64,000 nt of DNA from Didymodactylos carnosus. Taxonomy: Eukaryota; Rotifera; Eurotatoria; Philodinida; Philodinidae. Below, one piece after another: positions 36,391 to 48,600 of the stretch. Location of the stretch: contig CAJNOQ010000036.1 of assembly GCA_905250885.1 (NCBI GenBank), forward strand, positions 1 to 64,000, written 5' to 3'. How positions within the stretch are numbered: position 1 is the first letter of the stretch; each line of letters starts with the position of its first letter. The notes beneath the pieces were generated by a model that saw only the letters and a list, made by a program, of their open reading frames with translations, had not been told where the DNA came from and searched no databases. Made by a program: the position numbers and the translations under genes.

Positions 36391-37484
36391 GGAGATGTAT
36401 GGCTAGATATAAAAAACAAAAATTTTTTTATTTTTATTTTTGTATCGTATAAAAAACATAAATTGAGTATCTAATATTAGTAGCATGTGCAATACTAGCA
36501 CTTAGTCCCATTTACGCTGTTTCTCTAACTCTCAATGATTGATTGAGTGTAATAAACTATGCATAGTGAATCATCAAAGAATGAAACTCTATCTGTGAAA
36601 CTAAAAAATCTTGTGATAACCTTTTTTCTCAACTTTTAGTGAATCTCTTCATCTAAAGATATTTTTCACTTCATTTTGATTTGATTAGTTTTGTTATATA
36701 TCAGTCACCTTTTTCCTATATTTTTATCGCCTTTTTTTACTTGTTATTAGATTCAGAATAAAAAGAGCATTTCTAAAACTCAGCATGTTATATATTTACA
36801 GTCCAACAGAGGGTGGCTTCCAGGTACGGATGTGAAACAGAGGTTGCTTGATTTTGCAATTTTTCGTGAAAAACTAAAAGAATGTGAAAATATTTGAGTA
36901 CGTTTATTTGATGAACTACAGAGCTGCATAACGTAGTCTTTATTGTTATACATCAGGGGTGCAACTAGGATTTTTAGACTTTTGGGTCATTTTCTACACA
37001 GTTAAAAGAATCAATGGGCCTAGGTGGACCGAACGCTTTCTGCTTGGATCGTAAATTTTTTAGATTGTTGCCATTTCTGATGCTGGCATTTCTGCTGTCT
37101 GCCTTCAATAACAAAAAGATCCAAAAATCGACACAAAACATTTTAAGCAATAATGCATAAGTTTTTTGAAGCATACAAAGGACATTCACGTTTTGTGAAA
37201 AGTAGTTAGATAGTGAAAATGGCAAAATACTGCTGTTTTTCGCTAGTTTTTCTCATTTTTAAAACTTTCGCCATATCCGCAAGCCTTTTTAGTCTTTCGT
37301 CAACGCAGTTTTGCAGAGATTTTCGAGTACTGTCGATTCTAACAAGCATTGTTTGTGTTTGAAGCGTTGTTAGTTAAAAAAATAAAAATAAGAGTGTGAT
37401 AGCTTCTTTCAAGATAATAATGAAGCATCAGTCAAATTCTTGCTCAACTCGATCAGCTCTATTGTTTTGCAAGCAAAAGTTATT

Positions 37485-37537
37485 AAAATTGGCGAATATC
37501 TCAGAAACAAACCATTTCTGAGATATTCGCCAATTTT
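37485..37537. repeat. Perfect 23-bp hairpin with 7-nt loop
   Basis: AAAATTGGCGAATATCTCAG plus AAA at 37485-37507 is exactly reverse-complemented at 37515-37537. It lies inside the hAT-like element. Confidence 0.95.
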
Positions 37538-37713
37538 TAGACTCTATGCATTACTGCTATGAAAAAATATTGTTCAGCCTACTGTCTTAACAGTAAACTT
37601 CATTTTCAACTGAAAAGTAGTGGAACCTATACAGGAGTGGTATAGGCTATCATTCTACATTAAAATCTGGAGAAAGTCGATTCCACTATATGTTGGCTTC
37701 TCCTTTCTCATAC

Positions 37714-37845
37714 TGGGGGTCGTATCACGAAAAAATTTAAGTCAAAGCCTAGACTTAAGTCATACTTAACTGTATAAAATTAGCACGTAAGTACACATAA
37801 CGAAGACTTAAGTCAGGCTTAAGTTTTTTTGTGATACGACCCTCT
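37714..37845. mobile_element. Short MITE, about 130 bp
   Basis: Terminal inverted repeats GGGTCGTATCACGAAAAAA and the complement AGGGTCGTATCACAAAAAAA, followed inward by AAGTC/GACTTAAGTC words on both sides. Nested in the hAT-like element. Non-coding. Confidence 0.8.
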
Positions 37846-39676
37846 ATTCTAGATCGTGGAACTGAGCGGGACCGTGTCGTATTTTGATACTGTGTTATCA
37901 GACAAAATAAAACACTGAAGTTATGAAACTTTATAAGTCTTATACTAAAAAATGTTGATTTGTCCAACAACAGGGTGTCAATAAAACACAAATTTCTTCA
38001 TTAAAAATTTGTTTTGAGATTTACATTTTTCGAAAAAAATCTATTTTCCTTCAAAAGTTGCTGTATCCGAAAATTGTTCATAATGTGTTCGATAAAGAAT
38101 TCAATTCCGCATAAAATAAGATTAAATAGATCCTAAGTTTTTGACTGTCTTTCCTCAAGAAAAAACGAATAGACACATGATAATTTACTTGGGATTCGCA
38201 TCTCGTGTTCACGACAAACTTCATCCAGAATCCGTAATAAAAAAGTGTTGGGTCAGACACTAAAAAATTTTCTGTTGTCCCTCCGGAGTTGCGCCACTGT
38301 TATCAATTTTATGCAGATATTGTGACGGAGGTGTCCAAAAGTAAATTTCTATTAAAAAAAAGAATGTAATCCCTATTGACGACGTACGAGTAAACTCAGG
38401 GTACTAGTCTATTGTATAGTCATATGAGCATTTAATTCAATCTTCAATAATTTCTGATTTATGTTTTAGATAGGTGTCGCTGTTGGTACTGATTAATTTA
38501 TGTCCCGATACACATGCAGATCTGAAGAACTATGGTCTGGGACAGTAAAATTTCTATAGAAGACTTATTGTAAAAAGCTTTACTATTGTAAAGAAACATC
38601 AGTGCCGAGGAATTACTTGGGTTTTTGCTCATTTGTGAAACTGTCATGTCGAAGAAAAAACTTTACTTTCTTCTCTCTCTAATACATGGCAGCATAGCGC
38701 TCGGAAAAAAACAACGAAAGAAAAAGTGACTATAATATTAAGTTTCAAATGTGAGAGTTTTTTCGTTTCGAAGGTTAAAATGATATACGATATATAAAAG
38801 TGTTAAAGTAGTGAGAAAATGAAGTGCTTTTTCTTTTTTGGTTTGTTAGAATAAACATCATCTACAACAAAAAAAAGATGATGATGTTTTTATTAGAAAT
38901 TTTTTATTGTCACAAAGCTCTTGTGAAATGAAGGATGCGCTGATGCCGTTAGTTTCGTGTTTTGTGTGAGTACTCTCAAAAAAAGGTAATGTAGATGTTC
39001 TGTTGCAATTTTTCTACTCTAAATAAGATGATAGAAAAGCGGTAGCGATATCACTATCTCACATTTTGAAATTCTTTCGCTTCTACAGCAAAGTTGAGTG
39101 CCTGTTTCCATCTTGGTTACAAATAGGGGTGCCATTGAGAAGATTTGTGGTGCATTATTACTATTGCATTATAAACACCATTAAATCTTATTTCGAATAT
39201 TCTTCAGAATATTGTCAGGATAACATGTTTATAACATGTTAGAACTCGTTACGAACTCAAACAACGTTTTATAACTTCTTTTAGCGTGTTAATATTGCGT
39301 GCGCTCGATTTATAATTTTATTTTTTCATGGTACATTTCCTTCTACTCTCATTTATATAAAAAGCCCGTTTTTATGGAAATAGGCTTCATAACCTTTCAT
39401 CGAAAAACAAAATAATAGACGTCCTCATGCAGACAAATAGAATAATCCAGTTGACATTTGATTTTCTAGTAAGAAGGTATTACAAGAAGAGCACTTCTTT
39501 CTTGAGACAACAGATCACTCGAGTTGAACGTCAGATAGTTGAATACGTTGAATGTAGATAGTTTTAGAATTATTTGAGAAGTTGCTGATTGTTCGTTCTA
39601 TTCAATAGTTCCTACTAGTTATCTCGTTATTCAGAATTTTGTCTTAAACTTAGTTTTCTTTTTAATTGAAGCGAGC

Positions 39677-39692
39677 GCGGTGAATCCACCGC
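39677..39692 (+). promoter_or_regulatory. Start-proximal GC hairpin in the TOGARAM1 leader
   Basis: GCGGTG and CACCGC pair around a 4-nt loop and end six bases before the ATG at 39699. In this AT-rich leader such a GC stem is unusual and could slow scanning. This is an inference only. Confidence 0.3.
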
Positions 39693-39698
39693 CATTCT

Positions 39699-42600
39699 AT
39701 GGCCACTTTATTATCATCAATGTCGAATGCCGCCTATTTATTATCTCCTAAAAATGATTCATCATCACCTGATTCCCAATTCGTTGATATTCTATTAAAT
39801 GGTAGTCACGATCAAATTGTTCAGTTTATTAATCGTTGGTGTAAACAACAACGTCGTTCTCGTTTACAAACTATTGTCGATTCTACTCAACATCATGACA
39901 TATTTTTATCGCTCATTAATACTCTTACTCAAACACAAAATAGTGAATATCAATTAAATTGTTTACAATTATTACTTGAATTAAATATTTTACATCATCA
40001 AAATTATGATCAATGTACATATTTACCAGCTATTTTAAAATGTCTTGCATCCCCATCGCCCGATGTCAATCAGTTATGTTTACAAATATTAACAAAAGAA
40101 ATTCAAACTACACACGATATTTCCAATTATTTACACATTTATATCCAAGATGGACTTCAGTCACAACAAACACGAGTAGTAGTTAAATCGATTCAGTATC
40201 TAAAAGATATCATCACGAAAAAATTACAATATGAAAATTTATCACCCATTATTGAATTATTGTTAAAATATTTAAATGAAAACACATTTCGTTTAACCTA
40301 TGAACATATTCTTGTGGATGCTGTAAAACATATGAAAAATGTGCTCGGAAATGATATGTTTAATACCTATTTAGATACATATTCAAGTACATTGAGAAAA
40401 GCTTATTCTGCATATGTACAAGAAGCAAATAATAATAATAATAATGATGAGAATGACGATGACGGAAATGATACGAATTTAGATGATGCAGAGGAGGATG
40501 AAACACCAAGAGCAATAGACAACGAGAAATTGTCAGGTAGTATGAGTGTAACTTTGAAATCATAGTCGAAACGAACAGCGTTGTCGACTAGTCTGGATAA
40601 AGTTATTCAAAAACTGTTGACTTACTCAGAAATTTTTTAAGAAATTTAACTTGAGAAACTGCCTTTTATGCACCCGAGTAAGTGATTTTCTCTAGTTTCT
40701 GACTAACTCATTTATTTGCTGAGAAACTGGCTCTTCGAAATCATATCGAATGACAACACCACTAAGTGACCTTAGAGTCAAAAATTTCTCTGCATATGCC
40801 ATGATATAGACGTGATAAAATGATGTAATGCTGATGTTCTAACAGATGAACTGAGAAGAAAAGGAACCTATTTATATTATATATATTCAAATCCGGAACG
40901 TGCAAAATCGAGAAATGTTAGGATTTATATTGATGAATAGTTAAAAAAACATTAATTAAATTCTATCTCGTTTTCTTTATATTGCTGATGAATCTTGTTT
41001 TGAAATAAAATATAATGAATAAACATCAGTCTAAGACTGATGTTTCTTCAGCTAATTGAAAATTAACTTAAAACATGGAGTTACTCAGAAAAGACTTTAG
41101 TTACTCAGCAGACTCTCTACCCCCTCCACCAAAACTTCTATCGAAAACGGTGCAAAAGAAGCTATGCATGTTTTAGACACTAGAGTATCGTAGGACTATT
41201 CACATCCTTGACACTTTCAATATGTTATGGATAGAAAACTGTATGATTGTATGCCGTATCATATACTTTCTTGTTTTAGTGATAAATGGTTTTAAATCAA
41301 ATGGTATTCAAAATTCTTTGGCCTATTCGAACAGTGATAGTGATAAAAATCTTTCATCATTGCATAACAAACCATTTATTAACAGTACTAGTATTAATGA
41401 TGATTTTAGTCAAATTGTTGAATTAATTAAAACAAAATGGTTAAATTCAAATGAAACAATACGTTTACAATATTTAGAAAAATTTAAGTTAGCATACGAA
41501 AATCAATTAATAACAATTAAAACACAAGGAATAGCAAATAAAAATGATCAATATTTTCAACAAATGTTTTTAACATTTTTAACAAGTATTTTAGACCTTC
41601 TTATGTATATTACATCGATAACATTAGATATATCAATGAAAATAAAAATACATCTTTGTTTATGTTTAATATGGCTCATTAAGAGTTTAATGAATCATTG
41701 TAAAACATATTATAAACAATTATGTACAATATTTAAAAATATTCTTTGTAATGGAAATGCAAATAATCGACAACTAGCGGTAAGTCAATTATCATTCATC
41801 TAATACAGTGTGTTGAGAATCACAATGTTATAGTTGGCTGTTTGTACGATTTGTAGAGACAGCCATAATAGTGCTTTTTTTTTTCGCTTAATATGCATTT
41901 TTTTATACTTCTTTTTTTAGAAATTATCTGTTAGTTTAACAATATTACTAGGAAATTATGTTCATCCACAATTAATCTTAAATGAATTAATCGACAATGA
42001 TCTATTTGATTCTTATACATTTCGTATTCAATTAGAAATGTTAGCGATTGTCACTGCAACATTACTTAAATATCGTCATCACAAATATGATCAATTATTT
42101 TTAATATGTAAACGGTTTATTCCATTGTTAGTAACAAATCGTCGTGAATTAAGACACGGAACAATTGAATGTTTTACAGTTATTTGTTATTACATGAATC
42201 AATATCAAAAACTACCGTTAGATGTTGAAACAATTAATTTACAATTGAAATTATTATTTGAAACAATTGAACAATTACCGTTAAATGGATATGAAGCTTC
42301 TCTTGCGCTCAAATATCGATTACAACGAAATATTTTGCCAGTATTAACTGATGAAGGAAATATTACGCCAGGTCTCATTTTAAGTGATCAGACAATGGTA
42401 AATGATCCAGATGTTAAATTTATTTTGGCTGTTAGCCTTCAACCATCGCCCTCACCAACATTACATCAACAAAAACAAGATGAACCACAACAACCAAGAA
42501 TAATACAAAATAATAATAATAATAATTCAAAGTTGTTACATTTAGCCATGCCATTGGTCCAAAAAACAAATGAAAAGAATGGTGTGTCGACGAATGAGGT

Positions 42601-45600
42601 AAACATTTGTTGTTTTTTTATATATTTGACATATAGTCCATTTAGAAGTAATAATTGATGTCACTCTCTACACATTTTTATTTTTGCTCGGAAATTCACT
42701 TTTTGAAACCAAAGATGATGCAGAAATCAGTTAAAAATGTTGAGTTCTATTTTTTCCTAGTTGAATGTAAGAAATCCAAATTTTTCCAAAAAACTTTTCT
42801 CAAGAAAAATAGGAAAATAAATGTTACAAGATAGTAATGTTTGCCCATTCATCTCATGGTGCGCAGAAAAAAACAATTAGAAGAACTTTCGAGTTTTTCT
42901 TCTGACCAACAATTTGTTTTGGTTAGACTTGACTTTCTGCTATAAATTTTTGTTTCTTAAAATCCTAGAAGAATACTCCTGCTTATTTGACTGCAAGAAA
43001 AATATTTTATGTTAAAGGTGGTATGTTGAGCCTCGTTATATGCAGTTTGATGTGCTTATCATAAATACTGTATTTTCGTATTAAAAATGTTTCCTGGAAG
43101 TCTTCAATTGAAAAATCATAATTTTTAAAAATTTCACACGAAAGTATATAAAAAGACGCACATTTTACTATTTACTATCATTTTGTTACTATGTCAATTG
43201 TAAATCATAAGTTGAAGACGTTCGCATGAGTGTTGGAATAATGTTTTTGGATTGTGATATGTAGCGAAGAAACATTGATTGGTGTGTAAATCAACTGTTA
43301 CTAATGCATTATCACACACTAATTTAAATTTTATTATAGTAGTATTGAACAATACCAACATTTAATCAATATTGCTATACTACGAGCCTTGATACTAAAA
43401 CTACTAGGTGAATGTCGACATTTTCCATAAATTCTTTTTCGCATTTCTCTCTTGTACATTATACGTCACTGAATATTCTTTAATGCTTAACAATAAAAAT
43501 ACATGTTGCCGAAGTGTTCTTTACATCCATTCATAGTGTACATTAAACAATAAAAAGAATAATGTACAATGTGTTTTGTTTAAAAAAAAGATTTTGACTT
43601 CTTGTTTAAACATTGATTGTACTGTGTACTAGTTAATAACGTATCCTTATTATTTTTCGTTCAAATTTTTGATCGAACAACACTTTTAGTTTAATGATAG
43701 CTGTTCAGTTGTAACAAAATAAGATGACAGTAAAAAAAGTATTTATTTTATCAGTAAATCACAAGTTTCACTTATTCTGAAACTTATACTGTTTCTGGAT
43801 GTTCAGAGGGAAGGGTACTGGATGCCTTCTAATTATGAAGGATAGTCAATATTCCTCTAAATATTTTAAAGGTCTCTGCTAATACACCGACTACTTATAT
43901 GTTTATTTTGATGAAGTTCTACTTTCTATTACAATCCTATTATTCGTAAATCAATATTTGAGATGTCAGATTTTTTTCTACTTTGTTTCAATATATATAT
44001 ACGCAAGTAAAATAACTTTTCTTAGACAGATCATACGTAAGACTTTTTCTTGTCATTGTACTGCACTCAGCTGATGTTATTCACTGCAGCTGAAAAAAAC
44101 AATTAGAAATGTCTGACTTTTCTTTGTCTTTTTTCTATAAATGGACTGTTTTTTTATCAAAACAAACTTTTTTTTCTTTTTTGTTCTCAGAAAAAAAAAA
44201 AAAAAAACCGCCAAGCATATAAAAAAATTCAATAAATGTTAAACGACCCCCGCAAGCCGCACCGCAAGACATTTGCTCTTACATTTTTACTGTCTTGGCG
44301 TCTGTTCTATTTACCCATAGGATAAGAATTTAAACTATTATTTGTCTTTCAAGGCATAAAACATATATTTTTCTCTTTGTCGAAATATGAGACTCGCAAA
44401 TTGCAAAAAACTACATATTAGCCTTATCTAAATAATTTTAAATTCAATTATTTGTATTTATTACTTTACAGTATTCTTGAAAAACTCATAAAGAAGATAA
44501 ATAGAGGGATAAACATCAAGATACATTAGTTTCTTAATAAAAATTAGTGTTCTATATAAGAAGTAAATAGAAATCAACAGTTAATATTTCTACAAGAGTT
44601 AGCCACATTTCTCTTTTCTTATTCATATTCTCTTCACGTTGAAACGGTGAATGATTTTGCAGAAAAAAAAATAACTTTTGGAGAAATAAAATTTATTGAG
44701 AACATAATATTTGGTCAATAAAATAGATGAAATAGCCAGTAAAAACATATATAAATGATCAGTATAAATATTGAATGGTCAGTACTAAAATGATCAGTAA
44801 TTAATTGTAAAATGATCAGTTTATTATATATAATTAGCATTAAAATAATACACATTGATAGAAGAAAAAAAAGTGAATCACACTAATACATTTCAATTTC
44901 TATACCTACCCTTTAATATAATTGACTGTTAATAAATTTTATTTACTAATTTTTAAATTTATTAACAAACCTGATTAATTAATAATTGACCATTTAAGTA
45001 GCTTATTAATCACTCATTTATTATACTAATCAATCATTTAATTTACTGATTTTATAATTATTTTATCTACTGACCATTTTATCTATTTTACTAACCACCA
45101 CTTAAATGATAGTCAAATTTATTGAGGAAAATAGCGAGTATTGAATTGAATTACTGCTTTTCCTAACATTTCCATATCCCGTTTACGTAAACCTCAATTT
45201 GAACATTTAATAAAATTGATTTTACTTAGATAATGAGGCAACACATACATCAAAAATTTGACATTTTATTCTTCTGTTATAATTATAATGTTTGTATGAA
45301 ATATTTTTTCCTTCTCTCATTATCATCTGCCGCACGTTATAGGAAATGAGAAAATTTGCTTATTGAATATTATTTTTATACTAAAATATCATCAACATCA
45401 AAAAAAAAAGATTATATGAGATAGAATTTTTACTTTTAAAGGAATTAGAATGAAAAGGTGTACAAGTACAACAGAAGAAAAATAATAATGAAACCATGCG
45501 ATAATATTTTCAAATAGTAATATAGATTTCAAAATTTTTCTTTTTTTTTTTTTTTTTGCTAGAAAAAAACAGCAGAGAATTCGATGACTATCTTCCATGA

Positions 45601-48600
45601 GATCGTACGTGCAAATTAAAATTAAAACAGAAAAATGTTTTAACAACAGAATAAAAAAAAAGGAAAAATGAGAAAAAACGTTTTGATTGAAATCTCTTTT
45701 TTTTATATAACAATGCATGTGTTATTAAATGAACAGTGAAAAGTGAAGAAAAAAAAGTTTTAAAATAAAAAATATTATAAATTCGCGTGTACATCAAATA
45801 TTTTCTTTGCAAAAGAAAAAATGTCCTTGCCTGACCTAAATAATTGTATCTATGTGTGTGTGAATTTTTAATAAATTAGGACATATTAGTTTTTTTTCTT
45901 AACTATCTAAAACATGCTATCGATTATATAATTAAATCTGTATATTTTTATCATGTTGTTTAATAATGAAGATCTATTTTATTGGCATAGACCAACATTG
46001 TTGGTAAGTTTTATTAAAATGTGATGAACTGATATCTTGAAAAAAATAAATTGTAATTCATACATATAACATTACATAGTCAGTATGAATTGCTAATGAA
46101 CGAAAGAACTACTCTAACTTTTCCTAAAGCATATTTGATTAACTATAACTTTTGATATAGATCACGAATCTAATATCTGTTTTGTTCATTAGGACTATCT
46201 TCTATGGATCTTCGGAAGTTCTGATTCTATAAATCCATCATCAATTTCTACTTGAAGAAATTCTGATGCAGCCAGTTTATAGAGCATGTTGAGTTCAGGG
46301 ATCCCAGATCTAAAAGATGGAAATCAGAATACGAATTTTTCTACTACTTCTATTTTATTTCTCTTCGTTTGAATAGTGCATATATTCTCTCATCAGCTCT
46401 GATTATTACATTCTTTATTCAGTTTATAAAGAAATAACTACATGAAGTGTAATGAAACAAAATTTGTAAAAGAAGTCAAACATCAAGCACGGAATGCGAC
46501 GAGAGATGATGTGTGTTATCTTAACACATCAATGCTAAATTGTTGAATTCTGGCTGGGCAAAATTTAATTTTAAATGAATTTGAATTACTACTACAGAAT
46601 ATGTTCATGCATCTGAGATAGACATTCTCAAAAACAATCTGTTGCAGATAACTCTAAAACATACCAGTTGTTCCCATTCTGAGAGATGTTTCTTTCTCTT
46701 TAGTTATTCTATGAGTAGAAACAAAGTACACAAAATTTCAGAATTTTTCTCAGTTCTCGAGCGCTCGTATGTACAAAGTACGTCTAAGTTCGCACTGTAA
46801 TCTATCGAAGAATGAGCAGTTTCTGAGATAAGGATCTATACAAGGAAGACTTATAACGAACTACTGAGATATTATTGTCCAGTGCCTACTACCGGAATAG
46901 AAAGCGATATAAATGTGATACGATACATGCGCTATGAGCCAAACTTCAGTTCAAATCCACATAAAATCAGAAAAAAATCCAAAAATCAGAAGATCAGAAA
47001 CGAGACAGAAAAAAGTTCAAAAATCAGAAATTTTCTGCCAAAATCAGAAGATCTGGAATCCCTGATTGAGTTACCGATGTAACTAATTATTGAGCATTAA
47101 CGAATTGGCTTTTATTGAAATATGAAACTTTTACTGTTTACTCTACTGAGAATACTAAAAACCCTCAGTTTTTATACTAATAAGAGTATCATATTTCAAT
47201 AAAAGCCAATTCGTTAATGCTCAATAATTAGCTACAATGGCAACTCAGCAAGCTTTACAAACTGGCTGCATCAGAATTTCTTCAAGTAGAAGTTGATGAT
47301 GGGGTTGTAGAAAAACCGGGCTTCTAGAGATCCATAGATAGCCCTAATGAACAAAGCAGATATTAGATTCGTAATCTACATCAGACCTCAAGAAGAAAAA
47401 AGGTGGGCACATGAGATAATTTCCTCGTAAGAAAGTACGGACGAATGCTACCGAAAAAATCATCATTTTATATCAGAATATCTAAACTATCATTTACTCT
47501 TAATATCAATCTAGTACGTTCAAATAGAAAACTAATTCATTTCTCAAGCTTTTCCCTTTTTAAAACGAAAAATAAACACTGTTTTGCTATTTGATCGTTT
47601 TCTCACTGTCAAAGACTAATTTTCTGTAGGAATTGCACTCTGCATGTTGTAATGAAGAGCGTTGGTCTAGTCTAGATTACTATATTATTGATGCGTGCAT
47701 ATTTGTTTTCTCTATACAAATATTTAGTCAGCTTGTTTATTTTCTACTACTAGACGTGCATTTAAAATTGATGCATTACGTTTCTATCATTTCAAGTGTA
47801 AAATATAATAGAATTATTTTATTAACTGAGATATTTGATCTGTCTGTACAAATTTTGTTAATAAAGAAGATTAATATTCTCAATTTTACTGAATTGTAGA
47901 CATGCTATAAGACAGAAGAACATTGTTTATCTAGTTTTGAAAAGTGTTATGTTGAACTGTCTATGAAAATATTATTGAAATAAATTAAGAACTTGATGAA
48001 CATATTTTTTCTAATAATAAATGCACTTTAAAAAAGAAAATAATAACCATAATAATTTAATATTCTATATCGGTACGATAAACAAACTCTTATTACTTGA
48101 CATGAAAACAGTACAGTAGATCGAGCGTTGTAGATAAATCAATAAAAGCCTGTGTTCTTAATTCTTACTGTGTATGCCACTCACATTAAACAGAAATAGA
48201 GATGTGTACAGTGTGAAGGCTAGTGCTCAGTAAATAGCTACCCTGCACATCTCTAGTTAGAAGTTGAATATTTGAGAAAAATTTATTTTTGCTGTTATTT
48301 TGTCTAGAAGTTTATAGGTGCCGATAAAACAGGTGTTTTATTTCACCTCCTGTATTCTCCGTGAATCACAGGTGCTACAATACATCTGAGAATAGATTTG
48401 TATGGCGTCTACATAGATATATATATATACGTACAACATCAATCTGAGACAATTCCATTTCTTTCTAATATTTTTGCGACTTTTGCGTTGGGTTTTTGAG
48501 ATCTTGGATTTCTGAAAAACTTTTTTTCTGGGATAATTAAAGTTAAAATGTGTTATCTATGTATATTTATCTATGTCAACGTCATACAAATCTATCCTCA

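Larger units (their letters stand above)
36954..38299. mobile_element. hAT-like non-autonomous element, 1.35 kb, with nested MITE
   Basis: The ends read CAGGGGTGCAACT (left) and, reverse-complemented, CAGTGGCGCAACT (right), 11 of 13 identical and of typical hAT form. The flanks TTATACAT (36946-36953) and TTATCAAT (38300-38307) look like an 8-bp target duplication with two differences. No transposase frame. A small MITE (37714-37845) and a perfect hairpin (37485-37537) lie inside. Confidence 0.65.
36391..39698. other. Intergenic region between centriolin and TOGARAM1
   Basis: An AATAAA at 36551-36556 could be the centriolin polyadenylation signal. Most of the rest is occupied by a 1.35-kb hAT-like element. 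38310-39660 contains no recognised gene and should hold the TOGARAM1 promoter. Confidence 0.5.
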
